From Castellaniella sp. UBA6218 (GTDB lineage Bacteria; Pseudomonadota; Gammaproteobacteria; Burkholderiales; Burkholderiaceae_B): a stretch of DNA of 16,084 nt. Numbering within the stretch: position 1 is the first letter of the stretch; the number at the start of each line of letters is the position of its first letter. This document shows positions 6,609-13,583 of the stretch, piece after piece. The stretch is from the NCBI GenBank assembly GCA_002421865.1, contig DISE01000051.1:1-16084 (forward strand). The letters are read 5' to 3'. Under the pieces are notes generated by a model that was given only the letters and a program-made list of their open reading frames with translations, did no database searches and had not been told where the DNA came from. The position numbers and the translations under genes are program-made.

Positions 6609-7550
6609 ATGCATATTCACGGATTCACCATGGAAGGCCTTGCGACCAACGGTTTTCAACCCTTGCCCGGCTGCGCGCTGGTGCGCATCCAGGGGCCCGA
6701 CGCCCCTTCGTTCCTGCACGGGCAACTCACGCACGGCGTCACCGCCCTGGACGATGATCAGGCGGCGCCGGCCGCGTACTGCACGCCTCAAGGACGTCTG
6801 CTGGCCAACGGCGTAGTCTGGCGGGTGGGGAACGAAGACCTCGTGTGGATGGTATCGCGTGACGTGGCGGACAGCCTCATCAAGCGGCTGCGCATGTTCG
6901 TGCTGCGCGCGCGGGTCACGATCGGCCTGGATGACGCACCCCGGGCCTGGGGCGTGTGGGGGTCCGGCGCCGTGCCGGACGCACTACACGAGTCGCCAGT
7001 CTGGACCCGCGCCTCGATCGGGGACGCCGACTGGATCGTGGCCCCGATGTCGCGAGGGGATCGGCCCGCCGCCTGGCGCTTCTCGGATGCGGCGCCGACT
7101 GCTGCGGCCGGCACTGTCGCAGGCGACGCCTGGACCGCCCTGAGGCTGTCCGGCGGCTGGCCCTGGATCCGGGCGGCGTCCCAGGACTTGTTCCTGCCGG
7201 CTTCCCTGGACATGGACCTGAACGGCACCATCGATTTCGCCAAGGGCTGCTATCCGGGCCAGGAAGTCATCGCCCGCAGCCACTATCGGGGCACGGTCAA
7301 GCGCCGCATGGCCTACGGCACCGCGCCCTGTCCGCCGGACGCCTCTGCCCTGCCCCCCGCATCCGATCTGTACGCTGCGGGGGACACGGCCGGGCGGCCT
7401 GCGGGCCGCGTGATCGAGTCGGCCGTCCATCAGGGAGTGCTGCATGTGGCGGCTGAAATCACCCTGTCGGACTGGCCGGAGATGCGCTACGCCGTCGGTG
7501 CGCCCGACGGCGTTGTGCTGGACATGCGCGCGCCTTCCGGAACCGCCTGA
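6609..7550 (+). CDS. ygfZ: Folate-binding Fe-S cluster repair/assembly protein YgfZ
   Basis: Tetrahydrofolate-dependent protein that supports synthesis or repair of some iron-sulfur enzymes; it is a paralogue of the GcvT aminomethyltransferase fold. The 313-residue protein carries the diagnostic motif KGCYPGQE (residues 212-219, reactive C214) followed by VIARSHYRGTVKRRM, and the N-terminal block GPDAPSFLHGQLTHGVTAL (29-47). The start is uncertain: ATG at 6609 gives the longest reading, while a second ATG at 6630 (MEGLATNGF) is equally plausible; neither has a strong Shine-Dalgarno. The gene is single, divergent from the yeiH homologue, and ends in an intrinsic terminator. In related genomes ygfZ and mltG are, from memory, immediate divergent neighbours. 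Confidence 0.94.
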   Translation: MHIHGFTMEGLATNGFQPLPGCALVRIQGPDAPSFLHGQLTHGVTALDDDQAAPAAYCTPQGRLLANGVVWRVGNEDLVWMVSRDVADSLIKRLRMFVLRARVTIGLDDAPRAWGVWGSGAVPDALHESPVWTRASIGDADWIVAPMSRGDRPAAWRFSDAAPTAAAGTVAGDAWTALRLSGGWPWIRAASQDLFLPASLDMDLNGTIDFAKGCYPGQEVIARSHYRGTVKRRMAYGTAPCPPDASALPPASDLYAAGDTAGRPAGRVIESAVHQGVLHVAAEITLSDWPEMRYAVGAPDGVVLDMRAPSGTA

Positions 7551-7583
7551 ATCCGGGCGGGCTTGCGCAGCGGCCGCAATGGC

Positions 7584-7620
7584 TGGGACGCGGGCATCGC
7601 CCGCCGTCCCACCCGTTTTT
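7584..7620 (+). terminator. Intrinsic terminator of ygfZ
   Basis: Stem TGGGACG/CGTCCCA extended by CGGGC/GCCCG (one bulged C), loop ATC, followed by ACCCG and five T's. It is correctly oriented for transcription leaving ygfZ, 33 bp after its stop. The T-run touches the stop codon of the convergent dehydrogenase gene, so the two genes are packed against one signal. In the reverse direction the stem lacks a T-tract. Confidence 0.72.
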
Positions 7621-8513
7621 CAGCGCGGCTGGTGATACAGCTTCAGGATGCTGGAGAAGTCCAGCTTGCCATGCCCCTGGGTGCTGTGCAGAGCATAAAG
7701 ATTGCGCGCCAGTTCGCCCAACGGAGTGGTCGCGCGGGCCTGCATGGACGCCTCGGCCGCCAGCCCCAGGTCCTTGAGCATCAGATCCACGCCGAAGCCG
7801 CCGGCGTAGTCCTTGGAGGCCGGCGCGTTTTCCATCACGCCGGGCCACGGGTTGTACAGTTCCGTCGCCCAGTTGCGCCCGGAGCTCTTGGCGATGATGT
7901 CCGACAGGGTCTTGGGATCCAGGCCGTTGGCCACGCCCAGGGCCAGGGCCTCGGCCGTGCCGGCCATCAGGATGCCCAGGAGCATGTTGTTGCAGATTTT
8001 CGCGACCTGGCCCGCGCCCGCGTCCCCTGCGTGGAAGATGTTCTTGCCCATTTTTTCCAGGTAGGGCCGGGCCGATTCCAGATCGGCGGCCGCACCACCG
8101 ACGATGAAGGTCAACGTGCCCGCCACGGCGCCGCCCGTGCCGCCGGACACCGGCGCGTCGATCATCCGGATGCCACGCTGCGCGGCGGCGGCCGAGACCT
8201 TGCGCGCCGATTCGGGCGCGATAGTGCTGCATTCCAGGACCAGTGTGCCGCGGGCGATCGAGGCGAGCAGACCGTCGTCGCCCAGATACAGGCTTTCGAC
8301 GTGGCGGCTGGCCGGCAGCATGGTGATGACCAGGTCGGCCCCCGCAACGGCTTCGGCCGCGGATGACGCCGCCGTGGCGCCCGCCTGGGCCAGGGTCTGG
8401 ACGGCCTGCGGGACCAGATCGAAGACCTGGAGCCTGTGGCCCGCCTTCAGCAGGTTCTGTGCCATCGGGCCGCCCATGTGGCCCAATCCGATGAATCCGA
8501 TGGTGCTGCTCAT
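7620..8513 (-). CDS. mmsB: 3-Hydroxyisobutyrate dehydrogenase
   Basis: Oxidises 3-hydroxyisobutyrate to methylmalonate semialdehyde in valine catabolism, in the cytoplasm. The 297-residue protein has the N-terminal Rossmann motif GFIGLGHMGGPMAQNL (6-21). An Asp at the end of the second strand (VFDLVP, D32) fits NAD+ preference. The substrate-binding signature is DAPVSGGTGGA (119-129) and the catalytic lysine is K172 in GAGQVAKICNNM. A Shine-Dalgarno (AGGAGA) precedes the ATG. It is third in a same-strand run after the hydrolase (71-bp gap), which strongly supports 3-hydroxyisobutyrate over other beta-hydroxyacid substrates such as tartronate semialdehyde. Confidence 0.93.
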   Translation of the reverse strand: MSSTIGFIGLGHMGGPMAQNLLKAGHRLQVFDLVPQAVQTLAQAGATAASSAAEAVAGADLVITMLPASRHVESLYLGDDGLLASIARGTLVLECSTIAPESARKVSAAAAQRGIRMIDAPVSGGTGGAVAGTLTFIVGGAAADLESARPYLEKMGKNIFHAGDAGAGQVAKICNNMLLGILMAGTAEALALGVANGLDPKTLSDIIAKSSGRNWATELYNPWPGVMENAPASKDYAGGFGVDLMLKDLGLAAEASMQARATTPLGELARNLYALHSTQGHGKLDFSSILKLYHQPR

Positions 8514-8584
8514 GCGTGTCTCCTGTGATGATGCGTGGAATTCTTATGATCCTGTATCCCGGGCCACCGGTCCGGTCATCCGGT

Positions 8585-9745
8585 TCAGGGCCCCAGATCG
8601 GCCAGAGGGTGAGGCCGACCGGCCGGCCCGAGCGGGGCCAGGAAACGCTGTACCCATTGCGCCGTGGCCTGTTCGTGCGTGGACGGATTCCAGCGCGGGG
8701 TTTTGTCCTTGTCGATCAGCAGCGCGCGGATGCCTTCGCGAAAATCCGGCTCGGCGCAGCAATGCAGCGAGGCCGTGAATTCCATGCGGAAGGTTTCCGC
8801 CAGGGACTGGTGCCGGGCGCGCGTCAGCAGCGTGTGGCTGAGACGGGCCGAGCCTGGCGATCCCGCCAGGAAGGTGGCCGCCGCCCTTGCCAGCCAGGGA
8901 TCGGGGTCGTCCTTCCAGGCGGCGACGGCGGCGGCGATTTCAAGGAAATCGGCCCGGCCGCAGGCCTGGCGAATCTCATCTGCATGGCGTTGCAGCGGGC
9001 CGGGCTCGGGCGCCGCCGTCTGGCAGGCGTCCAGCACGGCATCCACCTGGGCGGCGTGGCCGGTGGGGTCGGCCGACCAGTCCGTGGCCGCCAGCGCGGC
9101 CAGCAGGGCGTCCAGCCCCCCGGCGTCGCAGCTTCGGTCGGCCAGGCCGTAATGCAGACAGTCGCCCGCGCCCAGCTGCGCCCCGGTGAACGCCAGGAAT
9201 GTGCCGATACCGCGCGGCAGGCGGCTGAGCATCCAGGTGCCCGCGACGTCGGGATACAGGCCGATGGTCACCTCCGGCATGGCGAAGCGCGTCGCGCCGG
9301 TGACGATGCGGTGGCTCGCGCCCAGCATCAGCCCCACCCCGCCGCCCATCACGATGCCGCTCGCCCAGCACAGCACCGGCTTGGGATAGCGGTGGATACG
9401 GTGGTCCAGCCGGTATTCGGTCTCGAAGAATGCGCGGGCCGTGGCATTGGACCAGGCATCACCCGCCGGGCTTTCAAGCATCGCGCGGTACAGGGCGTGC
9501 AGATCACCGCCGGCGCAGAAGGCCTTGCCCCCCGCGCCGTTCAGGACCACGGCGACAAGGCCGTCGTCGGCCGCCCAGGCCTGCAGGCGCGCGTCCAGCA
9601 GCCGGCACATGGCAAGGGACAGACCATTCAGGGTCTGGGGGCTGTTCAGGGTGGCCACGCCGATGCGACGGCCGTCACGAGCGGGGATTTCGTGGAAAAG
9701 CACCGGGTCCTGGCCGGCGGATTCGGGAAGGGCGGATGCGCTCAT
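8585..9745 (-). CDS. 3-Hydroxyisobutyryl-CoA hydrolase (crotonase superfamily, HIBCH-like)
   Basis: Hydrolyses 3-hydroxyisobutyryl-CoA to the free acid, the step before the dehydrogenase encoded next. Length is 386 residues, right for HIBCH-type proteins and longer than a simple enoyl-CoA hydratase (about 260). Oxyanion-hole segments are KAFCAGGDLHALYRA (about 74-88) and GIVMGGGVGL (130-139). The pair E158 and D166 in MPEVTIGLYPD matches the hydrolase active-site Glu/Asp. The C-terminal extension characteristic of the family is present (FREGIRALLIDKDKTPRWNP). The ATG shares an ATGA with the stop of the acyl-CoA dehydrogenase gene, so the two are translationally coupled. It may be annotated as enoyl-CoA hydratase/isomerase family in automated pipelines. 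Confidence 0.9.
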   Translation of the reverse strand: MSASALPESAGQDPVLFHEIPARDGRRIGVATLNSPQTLNGLSLAMCRLLDARLQAWAADDGLVAVVLNGAGGKAFCAGGDLHALYRAMLESPAGDAWSNATARAFFETEYRLDHRIHRYPKPVLCWASGIVMGGGVGLMLGASHRIVTGATRFAMPEVTIGLYPDVAGTWMLSRLPRGIGTFLAFTGAQLGAGDCLHYGLADRSCDAGGLDALLAALAATDWSADPTGHAAQVDAVLDACQTAAPEPGPLQRHADEIRQACGRADFLEIAAAVAAWKDDPDPWLARAAATFLAGSPGSARLSHTLLTRARHQSLAETFRMEFTASLHCCAEPDFREGIRALLIDKDKTPRWNPSTHEQATAQWVQRFLAPLGPAGRPHPLADLGP

Positions 9746-10896
9746 CGCAGATCGGCCTCCTGGGTGAGGATGTGGCGTGCCACGATCAGGCGCATGATTT
9801 CGTTGGTGCCTTCCAGGATCTGGTGCACGCGGGTGTCGCGGACCAGCCGTTCCAGCGGGTAGTCCTTCAGATAGCCGTAGCCGCCGTGGATCTGCTGCGC
9901 GTCCAGACAGGACTGGAAGCACAGGTCCGTGGCCAGGCGCTTGGCCATCGCGCAATAGGCGGTGGCCTGGGGATCGCCCTCGTCGAGCTTGCAGGCCGCC
10001 AGCCGCACCATCTGGCGCGAGGCGACGATATTGGCCAGCAGGTCGGCCAGCTTGAACTGCAAGGCCTGGAAATCCGCCAGGGCGCGGCCGAACTGGCGCC
10101 GTTCGCCCATGTAGCGGCGCGCGGCCTCGTAGGCGCCCTGGGCGGCGCCGACCGAGCAGGTGGCGATGTTGATGCGTCCGCCGTCCAGGCCCTTCATGGC
10201 GAAGCGGAAGCCCTCGCCTTCCTCGCCCAGGCGGTTTTCCACCGGCACCCGGACGTTTTCGAAGGTGATCGGGCGCGTGGACTGGCTGTTCCAGCCCATT
10301 TTGTTTTCCTTGCGGCCGTAGGCGATCCCGGCGCTGTCGGCCGGCACGACCAGGGCCGAGATGCCGCGCGCGCCCTCGCCGCCCGTGCGGGCCATCACCA
10401 CCAGGACATCGGTGTCACCCGCGCCGGAGATGAAGGCCTTGGCGCCGTTCAGGACATAGTGATCCCCCTCGCGACGGGCGCTGGTGGTTAGCGAAGCGGC
10501 GTCCGATCCCGCGCCGGGCTCGGTCAGGCAGTAGGATGCGAGCTTTTCACCGCTGGCCAGCAGCGGCCCCCAGTGATCGCGCACGCCGGGCTGCGCCCAG
10601 GAGCCGATCATCCAGGTCGCCATGTTGTGGATGGTGATGAAGGCCGTGGTGGAGGGATCGACGGCGGCCATTTCCTCGAAAACCAGTGTGGCGTCCAGGC
10701 GCGGCAAGCCGAGTCCGCCGATGGATTCGGGTGCGTACATGGCGCAGAATCCGAGCTGGCCGGCCTTGGCGAAGGCCTCGCGGGGAAAGATGTGTTCTTC
10801 GTCCCACTGCGCCGCGTAAGGGGCCAGTTCCCCCTGGGCGAATTCGCGGGCGGCCTGTGCGAAGGCCTGTTGCTCCTCGGTGAGGCGAAAATCCAT
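9742..10896 (-). CDS. Acyl-CoA dehydrogenase, probably isobutyryl-CoA dehydrogenase
   Basis: FAD-dependent alpha,beta-dehydrogenation of an acyl-CoA. Context points to isobutyryl-CoA to methacrylyl-CoA. The 384-residue protein starts MDFRLTEEQQAFAQAAREFA and has the FAD/substrate motif YCLTEPGAGSDAASLTTSA, the mid-domain GRINIATCSVGAAQGAYEAA, the QIHGGYGYLKDYPLERLVRD block, and the likely catalytic base E362 in QILEGTNEIMRL. The ATG at 10896 has a Shine-Dalgarno (GGAGA, about 10 nt upstream); a longer frame upstream lacks family similarity. First gene of the operon with the hydrolase (4-bp overlap) and mmsB. Short/branched-chain specificity is inferred from neighbours; 2-methylbutyryl-CoA is the main alternative. 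Confidence 0.92.
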   Translation of the reverse strand: MDFRLTEEQQAFAQAAREFAQGELAPYAAQWDEEHIFPREAFAKAGQLGFCAMYAPESIGGLGLPRLDATLVFEEMAAVDPSTTAFITIHNMATWMIGSWAQPGVRDHWGPLLASGEKLASYCLTEPGAGSDAASLTTSARREGDHYVLNGAKAFISGAGDTDVLVVMARTGGEGARGISALVVPADSAGIAYGRKENKMGWNSQSTRPITFENVRVPVENRLGEEGEGFRFAMKGLDGGRINIATCSVGAAQGAYEAARRYMGERRQFGRALADFQALQFKLADLLANIVASRQMVRLAACKLDEGDPQATAYCAMAKRLATDLCFQSCLDAQQIHGGYGYLKDYPLERLVRDTRVHQILEGTNEIMRLIVARHILTQEADLR

Positions 10897-11065
10897 GGTG
10901 CGTGTCTCCGGATTTTGTATGGGGCTGTCGCGGCATGCTCGTGGCGCCGCCCGACGCGGCCTGGCCCGGGTGGAGGCCGGCCGTTGCGCCGCGGGTTTAC
11001 TGTAGCACTTCGACGGGCAGCGCCCGCACGGCCCGCCCACCTTAGCGCAGCTGCCGCGGCGCGGC

Positions 11066-11081
11066 TGTCGCGCACGCGACA
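11066..11081. repeat. Palindrome TGTCGCG-N2-CGCGACA between rnfH and the valine operon
   Basis: A 16-bp interrupted palindrome, TGTCGCGCACGCGACA, 170 bp upstream of the acyl-CoA dehydrogenase start and 23 bp after the rnfH stop. The 10-mer GGCTGTCGCG overlapping its left arm recurs at 10923-10932, just before the dehydrogenase start. It could be an operator for the valine operon or a structure at the end of the rnfH transcript; no T-tract follows, so it is not a normal terminator. The remainder of the 207-bp gap holds no gene. Confidence 0.4.
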
Positions 11082-11103
11082 ATCCGCGAGCGGTCCCGGA
11101 ACC

Positions 11104-11430
11104 CTAGACGCGCGGCGCGCCCGGTCGAGCGGCGCGACGCGCCGTTTCCTGCCGATGCGCCGCACGGCGGCGCCGGGACTCCAGGGGATCGAAGACCAGC
11201 GGCCGGTAAAGTTCGACCCGGTCTTCCTCGCGCAGGACACGGCGCTCGTCGCAGCGTTCCCCGTACACGCCCATCGCGGGCGGATGATCGGTGAACTCGG
11301 GAAACTCGGCCGCGAAACCGCTCAGGGCCAGCGCCTGGCCGACGGTCGAGCCCTCGGGTACGTCCAGGGTCCGCCGCCACAGGCGCGTGGGCGCGGCGAA
11401 GGCGATATGCACCTTCAACTCATCCTCCAT
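11104..11430 (-). CDS. rnfH: RnfH family (RatB-like) ubiquitin-fold protein
   Basis: Small protein of 108 residues with the beta-grasp RnfH/UPF0125 core. Recognisable segments are VHIAFAAPTRLWRRTLDVPEG at the start (quoted only as landmarks), GSTVGQALALSGF and MGVYGERCDERRVLREEDRVELYRPL, the last being the family hallmark, then DPLESRRRRAA. An arginine-rich tail (RRRRAAHRQETARRAAR) follows. The biochemical role is not settled; the family was named from rnf operons and is also called RatB when beside ratA. The ATG lies 11 bp inside the end of ratA, so the two are co-transcribed and probably coupled. Confidence 0.92.
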   Translation of the reverse strand: MEDELKVHIAFAAPTRLWRRTLDVPEGSTVGQALALSGFAAEFPEFTDHPPAMGVYGERCDERRVLREEDRVELYRPLVFDPLESRRRRAAHRQETARRAARPGAPRV

Positions 11431-11854
11431 AGACCGCGTGGGCGCGCTGGGTAAAGGAGTCGATGAAGCTGGTGGCGATCCGGTTGAAGACAGGCCCCAC
11501 CACCGCCGAGAGCGTCCGGCTGGAAAAGGTGTATTCCATGGTGTAGAGCACCTTGCAACCGTCCTCGCCCAGAGGCTGAAAGGCCCAGTGCCCTGTCAGA
11601 CTGGAAAACGGACCGTCCACCAGGTGGAAGACGATCCGGCGCGGATATTCGTGATCGTTGCGCGTGGTGAAGCTCTGGCGGATGCCCGCGAAATGGATCT
11701 GCACCGTGGCTTGCATGCCCTGCTCGTTGCGCCACTGAACCTGGGCCCCGCCGCACCAGGGCATGAATTCCGGGTAGCGTCCGACGTCGGCCACCAGATC
11801 GAACATCTGTTCGCAACTGAAAGGAACGAGGACGGAGCGCTGGATCGAGGGCAT
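11420..11854 (-). CDS. ratA: RatA-type START/coenzyme Q-binding domain protein
   Basis: A 144-residue protein made of one START/polyketide-cyclase fold. Homologues act as the bacterial Coq10-like ubiquinone-binding protein, and E. coli RatA has also been reported to bind 50S subunits and block 70S formation. The N-terminus PSIQRSVLVPFSCEQMFDLV and the C-terminal helix VVGPVFNRIATSFIDSF are typical. ATG at 11854 is preferred to a TTG two codons upstream. It overlaps rnfH by 11 bp and is divergent from smpB, an arrangement widely conserved in beta- and gammaproteobacteria. Whether the main role is quinone handling or translation control cannot be read from sequence. Confidence 0.93.
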   Translation of the reverse strand: MPSIQRSVLVPFSCEQMFDLVADVGRYPEFMPWCGGAQVQWRNEQGMQATVQIHFAGIRQSFTTRNDHEYPRRIVFHLVDGPFSSLTGHWAFQPLGEDGCKVLYTMEYTFSSRTLSAVVGPVFNRIATSFIDSFTQRAHAVYGG

Positions 11855-11875
11855 CGGCAAATCGGTCGGTTGGGC

Positions 11876-11881
11876 TAGAAT
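11876..11881 (+). promoter_or_regulatory. Candidate -10 element for smpB
   Basis: TAGAAT in the context GCTAGAATGC, about 44 bp before the smpB ATG, one mismatch from TATAAT. The -35 region at a 16-18 bp spacing is poor. It sits in the 70-bp ratA/smpB divergent gap, where promoters for both genes must lie. Confidence 0.45.
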
Positions 11882-11924
11882 GCATGGATTTTACATTTTC
11901 AGTTCCCGCCTTGGTCGGACCCCC

Positions 11925-12389
11925 ATGAGTATTGTCGAAAATCGCAAAGCCACTCACGATTACTTCATCGAGGAGCGCTTCGAGGCCGGACTGGTGCTGG
12001 AAGGCTGGGAGGTCAAGGCCATCCGCGCCGGCCACGTCCAGCTCAAAGAGGCCTACGTCATCGTGCGCGATGGCGCCCTGTGGATCCTGGGCATGCACGT
12101 CAGTCCCTTGCCCACGGCCTCGACGCACATCCATCCCAACGCCACCCGCACGCGCAAGCTGCTCCTGCACGCCCAGGAAATCAGCAAGCTGATCGGCAAG
12201 GTCGAACAGCGCGGCTACGCCCTGGTGCCGCTGAACCTGCACTACAAGGGCGGGCGCATCAAGCTGGATTTCGGTCTGGGACGCGGCAAGAAGCTGCACG
12301 ACAAGCGCGACACCCAGCGCGACAAGGACTGGGCGCGCGAAAAAGAGCGGCTGATGAAGCACGACACCCGCAACCGCAAGGGAGAATGA
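11925..12389 (+). CDS. smpB: SsrA (tmRNA)-binding protein SmpB
   Basis: Binds tmRNA and delivers it to stalled ribosomes for trans-translation. At 154 residues it is the usual size. It starts MSIVENRKATHDYFIEE, has the oligonucleotide-binding core (GLVLEGWEVKAIRAGHVQLK, then HIHPNATRTRKLLLH and RGYALVPLNLHYKGGRIKLD), and ends in the basic tail GLGRGKKLHDKRDTQRDKDW that becomes helical in the mRNA channel. ATG at 11925 matches the family start; an in-frame ATG 45 bp upstream adds residues with no family support. tmRNA itself is not in the window. Confidence 0.97.
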   Translation: MSIVENRKATHDYFIEERFEAGLVLEGWEVKAIRAGHVQLKEAYVIVRDGALWILGMHVSPLPTASTHIHPNATRTRKLLLHAQEISKLIGKVEQRGYALVPLNLHYKGGRIKLDFGLGRGKKLHDKRDTQRDKDWAREKERLMKHDTRNRKGE

Positions 12390-12438
12390 ACGCCCGCCGG
12401 GGGTTGCATCCGTCGACGGGTCCGGCCGTCTCACGCGC

Positions 12439-13404
12439 TCAGGAAGACCGCGCAGCCTGGAACGTCCGCCGATAGGCCGTGGGTGTCGTCCGCAGGCGGG
12501 TGCGAAAATGCTGCCGCAGCGAGAGGGCGGAACCGAAGCCGGCCGCCTGGGCCACCGCATCGATCGGCAGGACGCCGCCTTCAAGCATCTCGCGCGCCCG
12601 CGCCAGGCGCAGCGCCAGCAGCCATTGCTTCAGCGATGTCCCCGTGGCCTGCTGGAAATGGCGTGTGAAACTGCGCCGACTCATGGCCGCGCGTGCGGCC
12701 AGCGTGTCGATGGTATGCGGTTCTTCCGCATGCGCGGCGGCCCAGCCCAGCACGCGAGCCAGCCTGCCTTCGCCGGCGCTGGCCGGCATCGGGCGCTCGA
12801 TGAACTGGGCCTGCCCCCCATCCCGATGCGGCGCGACAACCAGCCTCCGGGCTGCGCAGCTGGCGGCTCCGACCCCGCCGAGCCGGCCCAGCAGATGCAG
12901 GCAGCAGTCCAGCCCGGCCGCGACACCGGCGGAAGTCAGCACCCGGCCCTCGTCCACATACAACGCTTCGCGCTCGACCCGGATGCGGGGGTGGCGCTCG
13001 GCCAGCCGGTCGGCGTAGGCCCAGTGGGTCGTCGCACGCAAGCCGTCCAGCAGCCCCGCCTGGGCCAGGGGGAACGCGCCCAGGCACAGCCCCACCAGAC
13101 CCGCTCCGCGTTCGCCGGCGAGACGCAAAGCGCGGATCAGGGCATCCGGCGCAGGACGGCAGTCATCGTGCCAGGTGGGTACGATCACCCAATCGGCCCG
13201 CTCCAGTACCGTCAGGTCATGTTCGGGAGTGATCGTGAAGCCTCCCGTCGTCCGCAACGGCGGGGGATCGACGGCGCATACCCGTACATCGAAGTCCATG
13301 CCGCCGCCCGCGCCCGACCTGAGGCCGAAGACCAGCGAAGGCACGGACAGATGAAATGGCGTCATTCCATCAAAGGCCACGACGGCGATCCGGGATACGG
13401 CCAT
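12439..13404 (-). CDS. GlxA-family transcriptional regulator (DJ-1/PfpI domain plus AraC HTH)
   Basis: Cytoplasmic regulator of about 321 residues with two domains. The N-terminal DJ-1/PfpI (glutamine amidotransferase-like) sensor starts RIAVVAFDGMTPFHLSVPSL and has the elbow motif GLCLGAFPLAQAGLL with its cysteine. The C-terminal AraC/XylS helix-turn-helix pair has first helices at DTLAARAAMSRRSFTRHFQ and second around PIDAVAQAAGFGSALSLRQH. The ATG at 13404 is preferred: it matches family N-termini, has GAGGCGGA about 10 nt upstream, and the 20 upstream in-frame codons (ATG at 13464) have low third-position GC and begin only a few bases from the predicted transcription start. It is divergent from the isochorismatase-like hydrolase, its likely target. 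The effector is unknown. Confidence 0.9.
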   Translation of the reverse strand: MAVSRIAVVAFDGMTPFHLSVPSLVFGLRSGAGGGMDFDVRVCAVDPPPLRTTGGFTITPEHDLTVLERADWVIVPTWHDDCRPAPDALIRALRLAGERGAGLVGLCLGAFPLAQAGLLDGLRATTHWAYADRLAERHPRIRVEREALYVDEGRVLTSAGVAAGLDCCLHLLGRLGGVGAASCAARRLVVAPHRDGGQAQFIERPMPASAGEGRLARVLGWAAAHAEEPHTIDTLAARAAMSRRSFTRHFQQATGTSLKQWLLALRLARAREMLEGGVLPIDAVAQAAGFGSALSLRQHFRTRLRTTPTAYRRTFQAARSS

Positions 13405-13473
13405 GGCGTCGCCGTCCGCCTCGAGCGGTTTCGCGGAATGAATGGCTGAATCAGGATCAGGCATGATGGCCCA

Positions 13474-13502
13474 ATTTTATCGAATCATGTATTTCAGGCC
13501 AA
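13474..13502 (-). promoter_or_regulatory. Candidate sigma-70 promoter of the GlxA-family regulator
   Basis: On the minus strand, -35 TTGGCC (13497-13502) and -10 TAAAAT (13474-13479) are separated by exactly 17 bp. Transcription would begin near 13467. That leaves almost no leader for an ATG at 13464 but about 60 nt for the preferred ATG at 13404, supporting the shorter protein. Confidence 0.5.
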
Positions 13503-13510
13503 TACCGGCG

Positions 13511-13537
13511 TGCGCCAACCTTCGCCACAATGGCGCA
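13511..13537. promoter_or_regulatory. Nested inverted repeats in the regulator/hydrolase intergenic region
   Basis: TGCGCCA (13511-13517) and TGGCGCA (13531-13537) form a perfect 7-bp dyad with half-sites 20 bp apart, two helical turns. A second dyad, CGCCA-CAA-TGGCG (13523-13535), shares its right arm, so CGCCA occurs twice directly and once inverted. It lies upstream of both divergent genes, the expected place for an operator of the AraC-type regulator. Function is inferred. Confidence 0.45.
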
Positions 13538-13583
13538 TCGGCCCGGAAACGGGACGTTTCTCCCCTCTCTTTTGGAGTTTCCC

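Noticed and set aside
8516..9862. A 448-codon open frame on the plus strand opposite the hydrolase
   Set aside because: It overlaps completely with a gene whose active-site motifs are clear; composition is low-complexity Gly/Arg/Gln-rich, as expected for a shadow.
12390..12438. CCGTCGACGG palindrome between smpB and the regulator as an operator or terminator
   Set aside because: Short GC-rich palindrome expected by chance at this composition, no T-tract, and it lies in a convergent 3' gap rather than upstream of a gene.
11415..12584. A 389-codon minus-strand frame spanning smpB and ratA
   Set aside because: It crosses two convincing genes in other frames and resembles nothing; shadow frame.
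13405..13464. ATG at 13464 as the regulator start
   Set aside because: The 20 extra codons have low third-position GC, no Shine-Dalgarno, and start only about 3 nt after the predicted transcription start. It cannot be fully excluded as a near-leaderless start.
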